From contig CAUPJV010000001.1 of NCBI GenBank assembly GCA_963511655.1, positions 145,000-208,999 of the forward strand: a stretch of 64,000 bases of DNA. The letters run 5' to 3'. Made by a program: the position numbers and the translations under genes. This document shows, in pieces, positions 17,427-26,161 of this stretch (the stretch's first letter is position 1; each line of letters opens with the position of its first letter). The notes under the pieces are model-generated. The model ran no database searches. It saw nothing but the letters and a program-made list of their open reading frames with translations, and was not told the DNA's origin. Source of the stretch: Aquabacterium sp963511655. Its GTDB lineage: Bacteria; Pseudomonadota; Gammaproteobacteria; Burkholderiales; Burkholderiaceae_C.

Positions 17427-18698
17427 TCAGGGCGTCGGGGCTGGGGGCTCGGGCGGTGCGGGCGGTGCGGGCTGCGCAGATGGTGCAAGCGGCAGCGCAG
17501 CCTTTGCGCTGGACCCGCCGGTGCTGCCGGTCCCGCCCGGGTTCTGCTGCGGAGCCCGGTCCATCCGCATGTCCATCCACACGTCGTCTTTCATCTTCAT
17601 GTAGATGCGCACCGGCAGGTACTGCAGGCCCGGTGCGAACCACACGTCGGCGGGCAGCGCGCCGCCATCGACGACCGCCTTGCGAGGTCGAACGTGCAGC
17701 GTCGGGATGCGCCCCATCGGGGTCTCCAGCAGCTCCTCGGCCACGACGTCGAAGATCAACGGCTCCGGCTTGCGCAGCGTCACCACCGTCATTTCGAAGC
17801 TCGCACCCGGGCGCAGGCGCTCGGGCTTGAGCACGAACTGGTAGGCGACCTGGATCATGAAGCTCGCCGGGTCCTGGATGCCCTCCGGGCGAGGGTACTG
17901 TTTGCCGTCTGGCTGAATGACCTGGTCGGCGTCGAGCTTGATCAGCTTCGGCGACGACGTCTTGATGAGCAGCCGGTTGACGTTCTCGTACAGCCGCGGG
18001 TAGAGCCCCTCGGGGAGGATGTCACCTTCGCTGGTCAGGCGCCATGACCCCAGCGGCGCGAAGCTCGGCCCCACGCTGGCTTCGACGTGGACCTGGTAGC
18101 GCTGGTCCTTGCGCACCCACTCCACCGAAGACTGGCCATAGACCGGTCCACGAAAGAAGCCCTCCATCTTGTAGCTCACGCGGGTCGCTGCAGGCCACTC
18201 GAAGGCCGGGCCCTTGGCGTCGCCATTGGTGGCGCTGGAGGCCGCTGCAGAGGGGGCCTGCGCCACGGTGGCGGGCTCAGGCGCCGACGGCGGGGACGGT
18301 GGTTTGGCTGCCAGCGCGACGTCGGTGGCCCCGGACGCCCCCGGCAGCGCCTCACTGGCCGCTTGCGCCACCGCTGAGGCAGCCTCCTGGGGGGCCGACG
18401 CCGCCTTGGCTGGCTTGACCACCTTGCGACGCTTCACAGGCGCTGCCGCGGCCTGGGTGGGCGGGGCGGCCGGCGGGGCGACCATCGCCGGGGGCTGCGT
18501 CAGCTTGACCTCGCTGACGTAGGTGGCCTCCATGCGCTGGATGGCGCGGGCATCGGGTTGCAGCGCCTGCATGTCATCGAGCACCGTGCCCGTCAGCCAC
18601 AGGTGCATGGCGGCCACCAGCGCGGTCAGCGCGACGATGGCGCGCACCGGCTGTGCGCGCCGCGTCGGCGACTCGGGTGGCGCTGCCTCGGGTCTCAC
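17427..18698 (-). CDS. DUF3108-domain protein, membrane-anchored
   Basis: No established function. A GTG at 18698 overlaps the upstream peptidase stop as GTGA, so translation is probably coupled; this gives 423 residues. An N-terminal membrane segment (about 18-36, AIVALTALVAAMHLWLTG) is followed by a long Ala/Pro-rich linker (about 65-170) with a basic KRRKVVK patch. A C-terminal DUF3108-like domain (about 170-390) includes TRVSYKMEGFFRGPVYGQSS and WFAPGLQYLPVRI. The extreme C terminus is Pro/Ala-rich. The linker-plus-domain layout suggests an inner-membrane protein reaching into the periplasm. A longer frame start at 18872 would overlap the peptidase gene by 178 bases and is less likely. 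Confidence 0.8.
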   Translation of the reverse strand: MRPEAAPPESPTRRAQPVRAIVALTALVAAMHLWLTGTVLDDMQALQPDARAIQRMEATYVSEVKLTQPPAMVAPPAAPPTQAAAAPVKRRKVVKPAKAASAPQEAASAVAQAASEALPGASGATDVALAAKPPSPPSAPEPATVAQAPSAAASSATNGDAKGPAFEWPAATRVSYKMEGFFRGPVYGQSSVEWVRKDQRYQVHVEASVGPSFAPLGSWRLTSEGDILPEGLYPRLYENVNRLLIKTSSPKLIKLDADQVIQPDGKQYPRPEGIQDPASFMIQVAYQFVLKPERLRPGASFEMTVVTLRKPEPLIFDVVAEELLETPMGRIPTLHVRPRKAVVDGGALPADVWFAPGLQYLPVRIYMKMKDDVWMDMRMDRAPQQNPGGTGSTGGSSAKAALPLAPSAQPAPPAPPEPPAPTP

Positions 18699-20491
18699 GC
18701 CTGCAGCCAGCTGAGGCGTCGCTGGAGCGCCGCAGCGGGTGCGGCCTCGCCCGCGAGGGCCAGCGAGACGATGTCGGCCCCCTCTGCCTGCGACAAGGCC
18801 GGCAGGCTGAGCTTGAGCACGCGCTGATCGCGGCTGATCAACAAGCCTTGTGCTCGGTGAGCGTCGTGCCACTGCACCAGGTCGTCGGCGCGCTTGAGGC
18901 GCCAGCCGTCCAGCGCCAGCAACTCATCAGAGGCGCTCAGCCCGGCCGACTCGGCCACGCTGTCTCGCATCACGGCCTGCACCTTGAGGGCGCCCCCCGC
19001 ATCCGACAGGCGCACGCCCATGCGCTGCGCCAGCGGTGCGGCCTTGCTCACCCAGTGCACCCCCGCGGCCGACAGCAGGGCCTGCAGCGGCAGCTCGTCG
19101 CAGCCCTCGGTCCAGCGGTGCAGCAGCGCCGACCAGCTCGCAGCTGAGGCACCTGCGGCTTTCAGCGCGGCGGTGTCGGGGGCGGCTGCGGCCTCGTCGC
19201 CCAGGGCCTGCGCGATGTCGGCGTGCGTGATCGGGCGGTTCAGGCGCCACAGGCGCTGCATCACGCCATCGAGCGTCGGCTGCCGATCGTCGACGGGCGG
19301 CATCAGGCGCAGGCTCAGGTCGAGCGTCAGGGCCACCAGCGAGCCCTTGGTGTAGTAGCTCACCGTGGCGTTGGCGGTGTTCTCATCCGGGCGGTAATAG
19401 CGCGTCCAGGCGTCGAAGCTGGCCTGCGCCACGCTGTAGCGGTGTCGTCCTGGCGTGCTGCGCACCTGGTTGATGGTCTTGCTCATCAGCTTGAGGTAGG
19501 CGGCCGCGTCGATCAGGCCGGTGCGCAGCAGGAACTGGTCGTCGTAGTAAGACGTGAAGCCCTCGAAGAACCACAGCAGGCGCGTCATGGTCTCGCGCGT
19601 CAGGTCGCAGGGCGCGAACTCCACCGGCTTCAGGCGCTTGACGTTCCAGGTGTGGAAGTACTCGTGGCTGATGAGGCCCAGCAGGGTCTGGTAGGCCTCG
19701 GTCGGGGGCGTGCGCCCCTGGCGCGGCAGGTCCTTGCGCGCGCAGATCAGAGCCGTGCTCTGGCGGTGCTCCAGCCCGCCGTAGCCGTCGTCGACCGCGT
19801 TGAGCATGAACACGTAGTGATCGAAATCCGGCTTGCGGCGCCCATGCCAGAACGCGATCTGCGCCTCGCAGATGCGGCGCGTGTCGGCCAGCAGCCGCTC
19901 GCCGTCGAGGTCTGGGCTGGCGCCCGAGATCACGAACTCATGGCGCACGCCACGCACCGTGAACTCGCCACGCCAGAACGTGCCGAGCTCCACGGGGTGG
20001 TCGATCAGGGCGTCGTAGTCGGGGGCAAGGTAGTCGCCTGCCCCCGAGGCTTGCAGCTTGAGGGCCGGCAAAGAGGTGGCCACGCGCCAACCTTTGGGCA
20101 GGCCGCTCAGGCGCACGCGGTGCGGCGCATGGGCGAAACCTTCGGCCAGCAGGAACAGGCTGGTGCCATTGAAAAAACCGCGCTGCGCGTCGAGGAAGGC
20201 CGCGCGCACCGAGGTGTCGAAAGCGTGCACCTCATACCTCAGCGTGAGCGCCGTGCGCCCGTCGGTCTCGACCTCCCAGGTCGTTTTGTCGATGGGCGTG
20301 ACCTCGCAGGCGCGCCCGCCTTGGGATGCGCTCAGCGGAGACAGGTTGCGTGCGAACTCCCGGATCAGGTAGCTGCCCGGGATCCACACCGGCAGGCTCA
20401 GGCGCTGGCGTGCCTGGGGACGAGGCACCCGCATCGTCACCTGTAAGCGGTGGCGGTGCGGCTCTTGGGCTTCGACGCGGAATTCAATCAT
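18695..20491 (-). CDS. M61-family peptidase with PDZ domain (glycyl aminopeptidase type)
   Basis: Zinc metallopeptidase of 598 residues. N-terminal beta domain (about 1-165) contains SLPVWIPGSYLIREFARN and RGFFNGTSLFL. The catalytic domain carries HEYFHTWNVKRLKP (HExxH near 276-280) and a downstream FFEGFTSYYDD glutamate. A C-terminal PDZ segment (about 480-560) includes SVAESAGLSASDELLALDGW. No signal peptide is evident, so it is probably cytoplasmic. It is translationally coupled to the DUF3108 gene and is separated from DUF3429 by 33 bases. Confidence 0.92.
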   Translation of the reverse strand: MIEFRVEAQEPHRHRLQVTMRVPRPQARQRLSLPVWIPGSYLIREFARNLSPLSASQGGRACEVTPIDKTTWEVETDGRTALTLRYEVHAFDTSVRAAFLDAQRGFFNGTSLFLLAEGFAHAPHRVRLSGLPKGWRVATSLPALKLQASGAGDYLAPDYDALIDHPVELGTFWRGEFTVRGVRHEFVISGASPDLDGERLLADTRRICEAQIAFWHGRRKPDFDHYVFMLNAVDDGYGGLEHRQSTALICARKDLPRQGRTPPTEAYQTLLGLISHEYFHTWNVKRLKPVEFAPCDLTRETMTRLLWFFEGFTSYYDDQFLLRTGLIDAAAYLKLMSKTINQVRSTPGRHRYSVAQASFDAWTRYYRPDENTANATVSYYTKGSLVALTLDLSLRLMPPVDDRQPTLDGVMQRLWRLNRPITHADIAQALGDEAAAAPDTAALKAAGASAASWSALLHRWTEGCDELPLQALLSAAGVHWVSKAAPLAQRMGVRLSDAGGALKVQAVMRDSVAESAGLSASDELLALDGWRLKRADDLVQWHDAHRAQGLLISRDQRVLKLSLPALSQAEGADIVSLALAGEAAPAAALQRRLSWLQA

Positions 20492-20524
20492 CCAGGGGCC
20501 TGTGTCCTGTGTTTCGTGAAGGGG

Positions 20525-21043
20525 TCAGATCTGGGCGGCGGCCAGGAAGCAACTCAGGCTGGCCACCACGGTCAGTCGAAAGCGCAACGTGAGCCAGCCT
20601 GCCGCGCCCAACTCCAGGTAGTGCTTGCGGTCGGCGAGGTAGCAGCCGATGAGCAAGGCCCCCAGCAGGGCCAGACCCGCGTGTGGCGGCATGAGCAGCG
20701 CCACCCAGGCCGCCAGCGAAAAGGCGATGCCCGTCCAGAGCGAGCGCCGTTGGTAGCCCGGCACATCGATTCCGGCTTGCCCGGCCTGAGACGAACCCAT
20801 GACCAGACCCCATCGCATGCCACCCAGGAACGACAGGATCAGGGCCGCGTACGCGCTGAGTGCACGCACCACGAAGGCGAAGGGCTCCTCGTCGATGCGC
20901 CCCACCAGCAACCACACGAACAGCGACCCACCCGCGAAGGGGATCAGGCCCGCGTAGCCCAGGCCAAGGGCCAGGCGATTGGGCTCGGCATGGTGCAGGT
21001 GAGGGGGGGAGGGCAGGGCCGTCGGGGCGGTGGCGTGGGGCAT
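20525..21043 (-). CDS. DUF3429 family inner-membrane protein
   Basis: Unknown function. The 172-residue protein has about four to five hydrophobic segments: LGLGYAGLIPFAGGSLFVWLL near 25-48, ALSAYAALILSFLGGMRWGL near 60-82, GIAFSLAAWVALLMPP near 105-120, and ALLGALLIGCYLA near 125-138. The SFLGGMRWGL sequence is the conserved core of DUF3429. It lies upstream of the M61 peptidase on the same strand. Confidence 0.8.
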   Translation of the reverse strand: MPHATAPTALPSPPHLHHAEPNRLALGLGYAGLIPFAGGSLFVWLLVGRIDEEPFAFVVRALSAYAALILSFLGGMRWGLVMGSSQAGQAGIDVPGYQRRSLWTGIAFSLAAWVALLMPPHAGLALLGALLIGCYLADRKHYLELGAAGWLTLRFRLTVVASLSCFLAAAQI

Positions 21044-21066
21044 GCGAGGTCAGACCAGGTGCAAGG

Positions 21067-21090
21067 TGCGGGGGGCGGGGGGCGGGGACG
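21067..21090 (+). repeat. G-rich tract with GGGGGGC repeats
   Basis: Two runs of six G and one of four G, separated by single C bases, lie on the plus strand in the short gap between the methylase and DUF3429 genes. Such a run could fold into a G-quadruplex on the coding-opposite strand. It is also a slippage-prone simple repeat. Confidence 0.5.
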
Positions 21091-21152
21091 TCAGGCTGCA
21101 TTGTGTCAAGAACGGCCCGCGCGCGCTGGCACCGGCGGGCGTTTCCCTGCGC

Positions 21153-21950
21153 TCATGCAGCCAGCCAGCTGAACACAGCCGGCACGTCGGTGGGCAGTGT
21201 CAGCGCTTGCTCGCGCCATCGGGCCACGGTGTCCGTGCGCGTGAAGCCCTGGCGCAGCGTCAGGCCGCAGCTCACGTTGAGCAGCGTCTGGGGGTGCAGG
21301 TTCTGCAGCAGCGCCTGCCACAGGGCTGGGTTGCGGTAGGGCGTCTCGATCACCAGCTGGGTCTGATGCGCCTTGCGCGATGCCGCCTCCAGCTCGCGAA
21401 TGCGTTGGGCGCGCTGGGTGGCGTCCGTGGGGAGGTAGCCCACGAAGGCGAAGCTCTGCCCGTGCAGGCCGCTGCCCGCCAACGCCAGCACCAGCGAGCT
21501 GGGGCCCGACATGGGCAGCACCGTCAGGCCCGCGCGATGTGCCGCCTGGACCACGGAGGCCCCGGGGTCTGCCACGCCGGGCAGCCCGGCTTCCGAGATC
21601 AATCCGATGTCGTGGCCGTCGTGCGCGGGCGCCAGCAAGGCCTCGATGGCCTGGCGCTCGGCCCCAGGCGCAGCGGGTTTGCCGCCTTTGGGTGGGCGCG
21701 GCAACTCCTGGATGTCCAGTGACTGAATCGGTGCGACCAGGGGCGCGATCGCATCCACCCGCTTCAGGAAAGCCCGGGTGGTTTTGGCGTTTTCTGCCAC
21801 CCAATGCCGCAGCCGCGCCGCGGCCTGGATGGCCCCCAGCGGCAGCACCTCCTGCAAGTCGGGCGGCGCGCCCTCTGCCGGGTCGATGCAGCCCAGGTCC
21901 AGCGTGTTGGGGATCAGCAGCAGCCGACCGAGGTGGGGGGCTTCAGCCAT
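21153..21950 (-). CDS. SAM-dependent tetrapyrrole-methylase-fold protein, RsmI-like
   Basis: The 265-residue protein has the tetrapyrrole methylase fold shared with the 16S rRNA 2'-O-ribose methyltransferase RsmI. Visible pieces are GRLLLIPNTLDLG at the N terminus, HDIGLISEAGLPGVADPG near 112-130 (the DAG-type SAM loop) and VLPMSGPSSLVLALAGSG near 143-160. The sequence between is more divergent than canonical RsmI, whose N terminus reads more like LYVVATPIGNL. I therefore place it in a betaproteobacterial sub-branch of uncertain target. It overlaps the Maf gene by eight bases. Confidence 0.82.
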   Translation of the reverse strand: MAEAPHLGRLLLIPNTLDLGCIDPAEGAPPDLQEVLPLGAIQAAARLRHWVAENAKTTRAFLKRVDAIAPLVAPIQSLDIQELPRPPKGGKPAAPGAERQAIEALLAPAHDGHDIGLISEAGLPGVADPGASVVQAAHRAGLTVLPMSGPSSLVLALAGSGLHGQSFAFVGYLPTDATQRAQRIRELEAASRKAHQTQLVIETPYRNPALWQALLQNLHPQTLLNVSCGLTLRQGFTRTDTVARWREQALTLPTDVPAVFSWLAA

Positions 21951-22659
21951 GGCGGAGGTCCGTTTGAGGTGGGGTGGGGGTGCCTTGCACGCGCAGGGCG
22001 GCCAGCAGGTCCAAGCCGACGGCGGCCAGCATCCGGCGTGTGGTCATCAGGGGCAAACCGATCAGGGCCGTCGGGTCGTCGGAGTCGATGCGCTCGAGCA
22101 GCGCGATGCCCAGCCCCTCGCACTTGGCGCTGCCGGCGCAGTCGTAGGGCTGTTCGAGCTGCAGGTAGGTTTCGATGTCGGCGTCGCTCAAGGCACGAAA
22201 GGCCACGGCCACCGAGTTCAGCGCTTCCTCGACTTGCGCTGTGCGAGGCCGAAGCACGCACACGGCCGTGTGAAAGTGCACGACCCGCCCGCGCATGGCA
22301 CGCAGCTGCGCCACGGCGCCGGCGTGGTTCCCGGGTTTGCCCAGCGCTTGTCCGCCAAGGTCGGCCACCTGGTCGGATCCGATCACGACCACGTCGTCGT
22401 TTGCGTCACGGCGCGTGCACCAGGTCGCCACCGCCTCCGCTTTGGCCCGAGCCAGCCTCGCGGCCAGGGCCCGCGGCGCTTCACCGGGCAGCGGGCTCTC
22501 GTCGGTCTGCGGCGCCAAGGTGTCAAAAGGCAGCCCCAGCCGAGCCAGCAACTCCCGCCGGTATGGCGAAGTCGACCCCAGCACCAGGCGAGGCAGGGCG
22601 GGTGGATTCGGCGTGTCAGCCGGTGGGTTCGTGACGTGCAAGCGGTGCATGGCGCGCAT
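21943..22659 (-). CDS. Maf/YceF-family nucleotide pyrophosphatase
   Basis: House-cleaning nucleoside triphosphate pyrophosphatase; the YceF branch acts on 7-methyl-GTP. The 238-residue protein has LVLGSTSPYRRELLARLG near 25-42 (nucleotide-binding start), DESPLPGEAPRALAARLARAKA, VIGSDQVADL near 93-102 (catalytic Asp) and YDCAGSAKCEGLGIALLERI near 170-190. The SDQVA form and the SAKCEG segment favour YceF over Maf proper. Start at 22659; an alternative ATG nine bases later is possible. It is divergent from yceD. Confidence 0.9.
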   Translation of the reverse strand: MRAMHRLHVTNPPADTPNPPALPRLVLGSTSPYRRELLARLGLPFDTLAPQTDESPLPGEAPRALAARLARAKAEAVATWCTRRDANDDVVVIGSDQVADLGGQALGKPGNHAGAVAQLRAMRGRVVHFHTAVCVLRPRTAQVEEALNSVAVAFRALSDADIETYLQLEQPYDCAGSAKCEGLGIALLERIDSDDPTALIGLPLMTTRRMLAAVGLDLLAALRVQGTPTPPQTDLRHG

Positions 22660-22721
22660 TGTCCGCGGATTTGACGGCTCGGCCGGGCCGCCTCGGGTGA
22701 CGAAGCCACTAAACTCAGGGC

Positions 22722-23312
22722 ATGAAATCGCGCGCTTTTGTCCCTGAAAAACTCGACGTCCAGTCCTTCATCGAGGACGCCGCCACGCTCACGGGTCAGA
22801 CCCCCGTGGCCGCCTTGTCCCGCCTGGCTTCCGGCCTGTCACCCGAAGCCGATCTGGCTGCCTTGCCTCCCGTGACCTGGACGGCGACGGGTCGCCTGGT
22901 GCCCCAGCGCGTCGGCTCGCCCGAACTCTGGCTGGACCTGCAAGCAGAAGCCGACCTGGAGTGGGAGTGCCAGCGCTGCCTGCACGGCGTGCGCCTGCCC
23001 CTCAGCCTGGAGCGCCAGATCCGCTTTGCTCGCGATGAAGCCGAGGCGGCGCAGCTCGATGCCGAATCCGACGACGATGTGCTCGGCCTGTCGCGCAACT
23101 TCAACCTGATCGAGCTGATCGAAGACGAGCTCATCATGGCGCAGCCCATCGTGCCCCGCCACGATGTCTGCCCGACCGACGTCGAGTCCCTCATGGCCGA
23201 TGAGTCGGAGACGCCGGCCCCCGGTGCGTTGCCGGACGCCGAGCCGGCCGCTGCCGAGCGCCCCCATCCCTTCGCCGCCCTCGCGGCGCTCAAGAAGACG
23301 AAGTCCGACTGA
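22722..23312 (+). CDS. yceD: YceD family protein (DUF177)
   Basis: Conserved partner of L32; the family has been linked to 23S rRNA accumulation. The 196-residue protein contains the central WECQRCLHGVRLPLSLERQIRF block (CxxC near 86-89), an acidic stretch (LDAESDDDV), and NLIELIEDELIMAQPIVPRH followed by CPTD. The normal downstream neighbour rpmF follows, here after a 189-base gap with its own promoter. A TAAACT box lies seven bases before the ATG, suggesting a very short leader. Confidence 0.93.
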   Translation: MKSRAFVPEKLDVQSFIEDAATLTGQTPVAALSRLASGLSPEADLAALPPVTWTATGRLVPQRVGSPELWLDLQAEADLEWECQRCLHGVRLPLSLERQIRFARDEAEAAQLDAESDDDVLGLSRNFNLIELIEDELIMAQPIVPRHDVCPTDVESLMADESETPAPGALPDAEPAAAERPHPFAALAALKKTKSD

Positions 23313-23316
23313 CGGT

Positions 23317-23346
23317 TTGAGTGCCGCATCGGGTTTGTGCTAGAAT
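23317..23346 (+). promoter_or_regulatory. Predicted sigma-70 promoter for rpmF
   Basis: TTGAGT (23317-23322) and TAGAAT (23341-23346) are separated by 18 bases, just after the yceD stop and about 155 bases before rpmF. This would let rpmF be transcribed apart from yceD with a leader of about 150 bases. Confidence 0.5.
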
Positions 23347-23501
23347 TTCGAGTTTTCCGGGATCTGCATTTGCGGGTTGGGTGCGCCAGAGGCGCCTTGG
23401 CAGCAAATTCGGCATCCATTCACCAGTTGCCGCATGCGGACTGTGGGCCCAGGGTTCGCACGGCATTGGCACAAATCGCCCACATATCGCACGGAGTCAT
23501 C

Positions 23502-23684
23502 ATGGCCGTTCAGCAAAACAAGAAGTCGCCTTCCAAGCGTGGCATGCACCGCTCGCACAACGCCCTGGTCACCCCGGGTACCGCCGTCGAGTCCACCACC
23601 GGTGAAGTGCACCTGCGTCACCACATCAGCCCGACCGGTTTTTACCGCGGTCGCAAGGTCCTCAAGACCAAGGCCGACGCCTGA
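23502..23684 (+). CDS. rpmF: 50S ribosomal protein L32
   Basis: Small basic ribosomal protein of 60 residues: MAVQQNKKSPSKRGMHRSHN at the start, then HLRHHISPTGFYRGRKVLK. This is the cysteine-free L32 form, without the zinc ribbon. Start follows an ACGGAG ribosome binding site. Position between yceD and plsX is the standard order. Confidence 0.98.
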   Translation: MAVQQNKKSPSKRGMHRSHNALVTPGTAVESTTGEVHLRHHISPTGFYRGRKVLKTKADA

Positions 23685-23896
23685 TCGGCTGATTCCTGCG
23701 CCGGCTCCACCCGAGCCGTGCCAGTGCGCTTCCCAAGCCAAGAGGGCTGGACAACCCGTTCACGTGGGTTTGCCGGCCCTTGTCGTTTGTCGGTCGCTTT
23801 TCGTTGATCGCCCCCCTGCGATCGCGTTCTGTCGATTGGTCGGCCAGCCTCAGCCTGGCTGGCGTCCTCACCCGGCCTCAGCCGACGTCATCGCCC

Positions 23897-25030
23897 ATGA
23901 GTTCAGTCACCTCACCCTCCTCATCTGCGACCGCTGGCGCGGCCGGCTTGTTGCAGTCGCCTGTGCGCATTTCGGTGGACTGCATGGGCGGAGACCATGG
24001 CCCCTCCGTGACGCTGCCTGCCTGCCAGGCCTTCCTGGCCAAGCACCCCGAAGCCGAGCTCCTGCTCGTCGGTCTGCCTGAGGCGCTGGCGCCTGCGCAG
24101 TCCTGGGCGCGCTGCCGCATCGTGCCAGCCACCGAAGTGGTCACCATGGATGACCCGGTGGAGGTGGCCTTGCGCCGCAAGAAGGACTCCTCCATGCGCG
24201 TGGCCATCGGTCAGGTCAAGGCCTCGGCCGACGCGCCCGCAGCGGCGCACGCCTGTGTGTCCGCTGGCAACACCGGCGCCTTGATGGCCCTGGCTCGCTA
24301 CCTGCTCAAGACCGTCGAAGGCATCGATCGCCCGGCGCTGGCCACCGTCATGCCCAATCAGAAAGACGGCTTCACCACCGTGCTCGACCTGGGTGCCAAC
24401 GTCGACTGCTCGGCGGAGCACCTGCTGCAGTTCGCCGTCATGGGCTCTGCCCTGGTGTCGGCTGTGGATGGCAAGGCCTCGCCCAGCGTGGGCCTGCTCA
24501 ACATCGGCGAAGAGGTCATCAAGGGCAGCGAGGTGATCAAGCAAGCGGGTGATCTGCTGCGCCGCGCTCACGAGCATGGCCTCATCAACTTCCACGGCAA
24601 CGTCGAAGGCAATGACATTTTCAAAGGCACGTCGGACATCGTGGTCTGCGATGGCTTCGTGGGCAACGTCGCCTTGAAGACAGCCGAAGGCCTGGCCAGC
24701 ATGTTCGCCTCCTTCATCAAGCAGGAGTTCACGCGCAACATCGTCACCAAAATGGTGGCTTTGGTGGCCATGCCGGTTCTGAATCGCTTCAAAAACCGCG
24801 TTGACCACCGTCGCTACAGCGGTGCGGCCTTGCTGGGCCTGCGCGGGCTGGTCTTCAAGAGCCACGGGTCTTCGGACAAGCTGGCCTTTGAGGTGGCCTT
24901 GAATCGCGCTTATGATGCGGCCCGTCATCGACTGCTGGACCGGGTTCACGACCAGATCGCAGCCACGCTGGTCAGCCTGCCCAACCCGGCGGCCCCGACA
25001 GCGCAGGCGGATGTGGGACAAGCGGCCTGA
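23897..25030 (+). CDS. plsX: Phosphate acyltransferase PlsX
   Basis: Converts acyl-ACP to acyl phosphate, the first committed donor for phospholipid synthesis. The 377-residue protein has RISVDCMGGDHGPSVTLPA near 24-42, SAGNTGALMALARYLLK near 125-141, LDLGANVDCSAEHLLQFA near 168-185, LLNIGEEVIKG and CDGFVGNVALKTAEG. The ATG at 23897 gives an N-terminal Ser/Ala-rich extension of about 22 residues before the core. The 212-base gap after rpmF (23685-23896) has no other gene; it contains only short imperfect repeats. Confidence 0.96.
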   Translation: MSSVTSPSSSATAGAAGLLQSPVRISVDCMGGDHGPSVTLPACQAFLAKHPEAELLLVGLPEALAPAQSWARCRIVPATEVVTMDDPVEVALRRKKDSSMRVAIGQVKASADAPAAAHACVSAGNTGALMALARYLLKTVEGIDRPALATVMPNQKDGFTTVLDLGANVDCSAEHLLQFAVMGSALVSAVDGKASPSVGLLNIGEEVIKGSEVIKQAGDLLRRAHEHGLINFHGNVEGNDIFKGTSDIVVCDGFVGNVALKTAEGLASMFASFIKQEFTRNIVTKMVALVAMPVLNRFKNRVDHRRYSGAALLGLRGLVFKSHGSSDKLAFEVALNRAYDAARHRLLDRVHDQIAATLVSLPNPAAPTAQADVGQAA

Positions 25031-25041
25031 TCCCCCCCTCA

Positions 25042-26109
25042 ATGTCAGAACGACACACGGGCGACAAGATCGCCCCCCCGCAAGCCTCCACCCAGGCTGC
25101 GACCCAAGCGCCCCACAAGGGCGCTCTCTCGACAAACAGGTTCTCTCGCATCGCCGGCACCGGCAGCTTCCTGCCGCCCCATCGGGTGAGCAACCAGGAG
25201 CTGGTTGATCGCTTGGCTCGCGACGGCATCCAGAGCTCCGACGAGTGGATCGTCGAGCGCACCGGCATCCGCGCGCGGCATTTTGCCGAGCCCGACGTGA
25301 CCGCGAGCATGCTCGGCCTGGAGGCCTGCAAGCGCGCGCTTGACTCCGCTGGCTGCGCGCCTGCCGACATCGACCTGATCATCTGTGCCACGTCCACGCC
25401 GGACATGGTCTTCCCGTCCACGGCCTGCCTGATTCAGCGCGACCTCGGCGTGGGGGGCTGTCCGGCTTTCGACGTCCAGGCGGTGTGCTCGGGCTTCATC
25501 TACGCCCTGACCGTGGCCGACGCCATGATCCGCACCGGCGCGGCCAGTCGCGCTCTGGTGGTCGGCACCGAGGTTTTCTCTCGCCTGCTCGATTTCCGGG
25601 ACCGAACCACCTGCGTGCTGTTCGGTGACGGCGCCGGTGCCGTGGTGCTTGAGGCTTCGCAGCGCCCAGGCATCGTGGCCGCGCGCTTGCATGCCGATGG
25701 CCAGCACGCCGGGCTGCTCAACGTGCCCGGCAACGTCAGTGGCGGCCGGGTTCTGGGAGACGCCACCATCAAGATGGACGGCCAGTCTGTGTTCAAACTC
25801 GCCGTCAGCGTGCTCGACAAGGCCGCCCATGAGGTGCTCGACGCGGCCGGGCGCTCGCCTGACTGCATCGACTGGCTCATCCCGCACCAGGCCAACCTGC
25901 GCATCATGCAGGGCACCGCCAAAAAACTGAAACTTCCGCATGACAAGATCGTGGTCACGGTGGACCAGCATGGCAACACCTCCGCTGCGTCCATCCCGTT
26001 GGCGCTTGACCACGGCGTTCGCTCAGGGCAGGTCCAGCGCGGCCAGACCCTGATGCTCGAAGGCGTCGGCGGGGGCTTCACCTGGGGCGCTGTGCTCGTT
26101 GATTTCTGA
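25042..26109 (+). CDS. fabH: 3-oxoacyl-ACP synthase III (FabH)
   Basis: Starts fatty acid synthesis by condensing acetyl-CoA with malonyl-ACP. The 355-residue protein shows FSRIAGTGSFLPPHRVSN, the catalytic Cys in DVQAVCSGFIYAL near 147, IPHQANLRIM (His near 281) and DQHGNTSAASIPLAL (Asn near 311). The N terminus is about 33 residues longer than usual and polar (SERHTGDKIAPPQAS). No ribosome binding site is obvious before the ATG at 25042 and no other ATG precedes the core, so the true start is uncertain. plsX ends 11 bases upstream. Confidence 0.95.
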   Translation: MSERHTGDKIAPPQASTQAATQAPHKGALSTNRFSRIAGTGSFLPPHRVSNQELVDRLARDGIQSSDEWIVERTGIRARHFAEPDVTASMLGLEACKRALDSAGCAPADIDLIICATSTPDMVFPSTACLIQRDLGVGGCPAFDVQAVCSGFIYALTVADAMIRTGAASRALVVGTEVFSRLLDFRDRTTCVLFGDGAGAVVLEASQRPGIVAARLHADGQHAGLLNVPGNVSGGRVLGDATIKMDGQSVFKLAVSVLDKAAHEVLDAAGRSPDCIDWLIPHQANLRIMQGTAKKLKLPHDKIVVTVDQHGNTSAASIPLALDHGVRSGQVQRGQTLMLEGVGGGFTWGAVLVDF

Positions 26110-26161
26110 GCCGCTCCCCATCCTCCTGCGTCACACCACCAAACATCCAAGGACGACACAC

